From NCBI RefSeq assembly GCF_016086655.4, contig NC_052136.2, positions 17,484,001 through 17,548,000 of the forward strand: a stretch of DNA of 64,000 nucleotides, given 5' to 3'. A program made the position numbers and the translations under genes. The notes below the pieces were generated by a model. It saw nothing but the letters and a program-made list of their open reading frames with translations. It was not told the DNA's origin and did not search any database. Numbering within the stretch: the stretch's first letter is position 1; each line of letters begins with the position of its first letter. This DNA comes from Lepeophtheirus salmonis (Eukaryota; Arthropoda; Copepoda; Siphonostomatoida; Caligidae). Below, piece after piece: positions 58,735 through 64,000 of the stretch.

Positions 58735-60500
58735 GAAATATATTAATAAAGTCTATGGAAATTCGTGGGTATCTTCCACAATCCATAACAAGAGGGCGTA
58801 AAGTTCTGATCTCTGAAAAGGGGTGGCTCTCGATATCAAACATTTGAGACCAATCACTGTACTTCAACAAAGCATTTGACTCTGTTTTACACAGTCATAT
58901 TTTGAAAGCAGTTGAACGACTTCTTCCAAAAGAAGGCATTAATCCCATAAGAACTCTTCTCTTCAATGGCATGTCAACTATCTCGATGGGGTATGGATAA
59001 AGCGACCCAATTACTTTAAAAACGAGTTGCCGACTAGGTTGTCCTTCATCCCCTAATTATACGTCGCTAAACTGAAAGATCTTGGAAATTCGATATAATG
59101 AAATTAAAGGGGGTTTTAGTGGGATACATATGACTGATAAGTATGCCGACGACGTCACATTGATATTAGAAGCTATGCCTGAGGCTCAATAAAAAAATAT
59201 ACTTTTAAATTACTTCAAGAAGGAATATCTGTTGATCTTGTTATTGATAAATAGAGCCCAAGTAAGGATATTGAAATTCGCATCTGTATATATGTGATAC
59301 AAAATTTGCCTCTTATTCAAACTGAACATTCATAAATAAAGTATGTGTGTTCTTCTATTAACCAATAGATAAGTTTCAATTTTCAAAAGTGGATTGACCT
59401 TTATAATTTCCTAATTATTCCTAATGTACTATATAAGGCAACAGATATTCCCTGGCTCGCTCAGGGGGCAATTGAAGAAGAAAAGCCCTGGCTTAATTAG
59501 TTATTTCATAAGATCTATTTACTCTCAATCAAACGACCTAATTATCTTGTGGGAGGAGGATTATCTCTGCTCTTAAGAATAATGCCCATGGTCTATCAAA
59601 AGTTCTAATTGACCTTTCAATACATCCAGAAACTGAGTGGGGAGCTGGTATTTCCTCATAAACAGTAAGACACACATGGGCTATGCTGAGAACAGAATTT
59701 ATACATGCTCACTTAGAAAAATTATCTCCCTGTTTAGCGGCAGCATATAGGATTATTTGGAAAGGAACACCTTCCTTTTCATCTACCTCCACCATGGATG
59801 TGGTGCAACGGAACTGTAAAAATAAGTTTTATATTAAAAACCTCGTGAAACCAAAACAATTAGAATGGTTAGATTTATGGAAGGGCGTTATCTTCTTTCA
59901 CGATTAGAGCAACTATGGGAGATAAACATATGGGAAAAAATTTATCCACTAAAGATAGCCCCAGACAATCAAATGATGTTCATTCCATTCCATGGAATTC
60001 CATGCCAATTGAGAATGTCTCAATGTTAAATTATAAGGAGGAAGAAGGCAAAATTTGCGTCAATTTCTTAAAAATATTGGACCTTCCCATATTGTGGAAG
60101 AAAATAATCATGGGTTCAATTTCTAAAGTAAAAGCAGGAAACTAATTTAGTTCGCCATTTCAAATATCTTAATGATGTATATTTTTCAATGCTCCTTGAA
60201 AGGACTCTGGAAAATTATTTAACACAGTTATTTATGCTTTAACGGGCTACCCTTCACTACATATTCTTAAAGAAAAAACAACAACATATTACTTAACATA
60301 TCAGGAATAAGTGATAAGTTCGTCACTGCTATTTTTTTATTAGGGCTGACTTCAAATATTTTGAGTGATCCTACAAAAACTCCCGCTATAGAGTTAGCTC
60401 GCTCGAGCTGTAGAAGTAACATAGCAGAGAAGCTGGTAAACACTGACCTTATTCCAAATAAATAATTTAGAGCTATTCCTATTTCGAAGCCGTGAGATAC
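58735..60500 (+). pseudogene. Non-LTR retrotransposon (LINE) RT, degenerate
   Basis: Frames give SMEIRGYLPQSITRGRKVLI, then LRPITVL, YFNKAFDSVLHSHILKAVER with the first polymerase Asp region, CRLGCPSSP (the GxxQGCPLSP block) and HMTDKYADDVTLILEAMPEA, which carries the YADD active site. After 59,230 the chain continues poorly through the thumb and C-terminal domain, with identifiable but broken stretches near 59,683-60,145 and at 60,480-60,640. Stops occur every 30-60 codons. There is no endonuclease domain upstream; the 58.4-kb integrase takes its place. It differs in orientation from the 53.2-53.9 kb LINE fragment. The element once encoded a target-primed reverse transcriptase; this copy is a fossil. 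Confidence 0.78.
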
Positions 60501-61109
60501 TCTGTCTTTGCCAAAAAAAAACCGGATTCTTCTAATCTTACGTGGAAGTACACAGGGAATTTGATACGCTACTACCTATCTGGTTTGAAAGATAATATGA
60601 CGTTTCTTCGCCGTCTCATACAAATTAAACAGTTTAAAAAGTTTTGTGTATCCAATGTTTAATTGTTGCTCTTTTTGTTTCCATCCTACTTTTTTTAGTC
60701 GAATAATTTTTCATTTTTTTTTATTTGTTTTCTACCAGATTATTTTATTCATGTTATTAAAGATTTTTATGAAATGTGATAAATTACAGAGTATTTTTTT
60801 TTAATTTTATGACTCACGGTGCTAAATAAATGTTGTATTGACTTTTATTTAGGGATTTAATTGTAAACTAAAGTGTTTGTTTATCAATATAACTACTCTA
60901 AAAGAATAATGTCTTTATGTTGAACAAAAAAATATATTTCAGGGTCGTATGCAGGATTTTATCGGAGAGGGGGGCAACGAAAATTGCCTCAAATGAGATA
61001 ATCAAAATCCAACTTTTTGATATGGTGGTATATAGATACAAAATGTAAGAACACCAAACTAACAATGTCTATAAAATCAATAAAATAAATTAAATATCAA
61101 ATAAAATCA
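60501..61109. other. LINE 3' remainder and unassigned DNA
   Basis: The LINE's C-terminal similarity fades by about 60,660. Sequence after that (including GGATTTTATCGGAGAGGGGG near 60,955) shows nothing I can name. Confidence 0.35.
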
Positions 61110-61310
61110 TTATAGTTGTATTTTAGAATGAAGAAACGACAACTGAAAACCAATCTTTGATGTGTTTAAATACCATAGGTATTTAGCTATATTTTTATTC
61201 AATATTATGTTATTCACAAGTAATAACAGCCTCAAGACGCTGGTAAACAGATTGGCACCTCTAGAAGAGGACGGGCGTGTTTGGAGCAAATTCAAATATG
61301 GATGAGAGTT
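61110..61310 (-). pseudogene. Mariner transposase 3' remnant
   Basis: The minus strand matches the C-terminal part of the 11.2-11.8 kb element at nucleotide level. CATATTTGAATTTG is followed by a segment translating to NLFTSVLRLLLLV against NLLTRVLRLLFLV there, and then ATTGAATAAAAATATA. About 120 bases are shared. Because the mariner frame is different from this one, the open frame at 61,110-61,295 is probably not the ancestral frame. No terminal repeats are visible. It is a small orphan fragment of the same family. Confidence 0.5.
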
Positions 61311-64000
61311 ATGAGTAAAATATACTCATAAATGAATATATTTACTTCATTTTTTTTTTTTTTTTTGTTCAAAATAATTAACTTATATTAATATTAACTC
61401 AAAACAATATTAAATTTACGTATTTTTTTCTTTTATAAATAATATTCTATAGAGCAGAAAGATACACACTTATTAAATTATGAATCATGTAAACACTGTT
61501 TGGATAATATTTTCGGTAAATATCGAAACAACAAACATTTTACATTTCTTTGTACAATAATTCAAATCCCATGTGGTTTTCCAACAGCTACATTGATACA
61601 TAAGCCGTAGCAAGAAAGCAATAAAATTATTTTACTCCAGAAATACTTTCAAAATAAATTTGTCAAAAGATTGTTATACAAAATTTTATGTCAAGTATAA
61701 CATTTTTGTATATACGAATATATTTTATATTGATGAGATATAACACAAGATTAGTTGATAATAATTTAATTTTTTTCTTGATTTATGTCATCTTAACATA
61801 TTTAGATACACATAGACACACACTTGAAGCATAACTTTGAGCAAGTTTTTTACCGTTTTTTGTTGTTTTTTTTCGACAAGTATTTTTCTCTCTTTTAAAA
61901 TAAATAACTTTACATGCGGTATAGCAACACATAAATGATTTTAAATTAACTTCTCGTCTATGCTTTACGTATCCATAGAAATATGAGTATACTCCTTCAG
62001 ACAACACAGATTAAAAGTATAATTAGTTGTTCAAACAAAATGTTCCTACACTCATAAATAATTTTTTGGGTAGTTGTTTATAGAACTATGAGTAAAGTCT
62101 ATCAGATATGGAAAATTATATTATAATGATAATCCATTTTCGAACATCATTTATGGAAAGAATGGAAGAATGACTAACCATTTATTGTGTCTCTCAACCT
62201 TTTTTTCTAAAACAGAAGGAAAAAAGGAGCAAAATCCTTCTGTAATTAGCACCTTCTATTGCAAACTATTGGTATTAAAATAAAACCGCACGTATTAAAA
62301 AATGCAAATTTGTCAATTTGTTACAAAAAATTATTTTTAAATTCAAGAAAAGATTGAAGGGAAGTGTTATACTTCTTTTTCAAAGAATAATAGTAAATAC
62401 ACACTAGAACATCTCTTGGCAGACTACTGGTATCAAAAACAGTCCTACCAAAGTTTTGAAACTATACTGGCCAACAAAACCATAATATTTGAGTCTGCTC
62501 TGAATACGACAGGGTGGTTCAGATAATTTGTTTATTAAAATTGTTATTTAAAAGATACAGTTAAACGCATTTAATTACTAATCTATAATAAAATATCTCT
62601 CTCTTGATAACCTCGACCACACAACACCGGAAACATTGTACGCGTACAAATCCAGCTTAGCCATAATTGAATATCATTAAATGTAGCTTTCAAATAATAA
62701 AAAAATTACAAAATTAATGGGCAAAATGTTGATTTAAAAAAAAAGTAACTACAGTAGATTGATATTCCTAAGCAAGAGTAATTTTTATCTTTAAATCATA
62801 GAGTAACATTTCTAATAAGATCTCTTATAATTGGAGGTTGATATGAGATGAATATCGGAAAGAAAATTCGGAACAAATTTAAAAGCTCCAAAACACTTTT
62901 TTAGAAGTTAATTGAGTCCATAAAAATGAAATATAAATTACTGAATGTAATTGATACCCTCGTTGTTCTAGTGTAACTGCTGGAGAATTCCTTATTAAAT
63001 GGTACGGGATTGTTCACAGCTTCAAAATATCTATGCGAAGTTCCAACAATCAACTTTATGTACATGCTGTCTTTGTTGTGTCTCTCAACTTATCTTACAA
63101 AAAGAACAGCTTATTTAAAAGACTCTAAATTAAAAGGTACTTGACATAACAATTTTTTTTCTTTGCCAACAAGATTCATCTATGTATCAATTTAATTGTA
63201 AGATGAATATGAAAATATTGAAATCAATAACATATGTATTTATAAATACGTCCAATTAAACAGAAATAAATTAAAATTTGATAAAAGGGATGGAATAAAC
63301 AAAATTCATAAATCACGCAAAAAGACAATAAAAACTTGTCAAAATACTGAATGGTAGAGTTTGTTTATAAAAGTACTTTCTGTTTTAAAACATGAAGGTG
63401 AAGTTTGACAACAGATAAAATACCGGAGATATCATGTTTCGAGGAAACACGTTTTGCATACAAATATGATGAGCTGTGTAAATAATGTTCTACATTTTTT
63501 CAGAGTAAAAGGCTAAGAAATAATAACAAACAGTAACAAATAAATTAATTTGGAATTTATATACGTTTTTTAAGCCTGAATCTTCTAGTCTAAAACATAT
63601 GAAAAAAACATTTAGCAGACGTGAAGTTATCTTAGATGACACTATTGTCTGTAATAGGCCACCCGAAAAAAAACATAGTTAAGGTATTTGCGTAGCAAAT
63701 ACTTTCGGTGTGACGATAGGGCTGAAAAGTCAATATGTCACCATGCTTCTTAATATTCTGGATTAAACGGTTGGCACACATTATAAAAAGAAAAGGACAA
63801 CGTAAATTATTGGAAGGAGCGCACGGAAAAAATATTCTCTTGAACTCAATGTGCGTAGACTCACGCCCCAGTTGTCTTACAGAAGGAAATATACTTAATG
63901 TATATGGACTCCAAAGAAGATACCTAGGTCCAGTGGAGCAAGGTATAATAATAATGTTTTAATAAGTACAACTCCATCTATCCAAGCGCTGGAGTGATAA
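61311..64000. other. AT-rich DNA, nothing recognised
   Basis: No supported gene or element end. The terminal plus frame 63,735-63,962 (75 codons) is less AT-rich than its surroundings and might be a decayed element fragment, but no motif is recognised. Confidence 0.45.

Noticed and set aside
30013..63740. GGGCTGAAAAGTC at about 30,015 and again at about 63,720, possible mariner tips
   Set aside because: Only about 13 bases are shared, with no transposase or paired end near either site.

Overview
This window looks like repeat-rich, AT-rich animal nuclear DNA. Long poly-A/poly-T runs, spliceosomal-type signals and many decayed eukaryotic transposons point to an arthropod. The Tc1/mariner transposase fragments, the KRBA2-like integrase and two unnamed multi-copy protein families resemble those I remember from parasitic copepods such as the salmon louse. 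That identification is inference from memory, not a database result. I found no intact host gene, rRNA, tRNA or CRISPR array. Almost every protein-like stretch is a broken mobile element, and most of the space between them is featureless AT-rich sequence.

Layout. 0-11 kb: a near-perfect 35-nt-arm hairpin at 3.3 kb, one copy of a dispersed repeat at 4.1-5.2 kb, and a fragment of an unnamed protein family at 6.3-6.9 kb. 11-17.6 kb: a deleted mariner-like element, another mariner fragment, a ZMYM1-type hAT remnant, a THAP/HTH transposase remnant with an apparent intron, and a complete GC-rich non-autonomous hAT element with an exact 8-bp target duplication. 17.6-21 kb and 36.9-40.5 kb: two arms of a large inverted repeat. 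The right arm and its flank show a Ty3/Gypsy element interrupted by a Tigger/pogo-like transposon. The left arm carries the same transposon and the Gypsy 3' half, but stops at the transposon tip. 21-36 kb: the spacer between the arms, with two internally deleted mariner elements (23.7-24.6 and 34.1-34.8 kb).

43-48.3 kb: a dispersed repeat, a degenerate minisatellite, a small MITE, two Tc1/mariner remnants in series, a PiggyBac fragment abutting an IS630/mariner-type transposase fragment, and a tRNA-derived SINE-like unit. 52-61.3 kb: a mosaic of a second copy of the 6.3-kb family, an L1-like LINE fragment, a PiggyBac C-terminus, a non-LTR RT tail joined to a Copia RT/RNase H, a second unnamed family, the inverted partner of the 4.1-5.2 kb repeat, a KRBA2-like integrase, a LINE RT and a mariner remnant.

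The elements do not act as a pathway. Together they record repeated insertion, internal deletion and rearrangement. The most informative objects are the nested inverted duplication, the fish-like hAT element and the two unnamed protein families, each present as two degenerate fragments.
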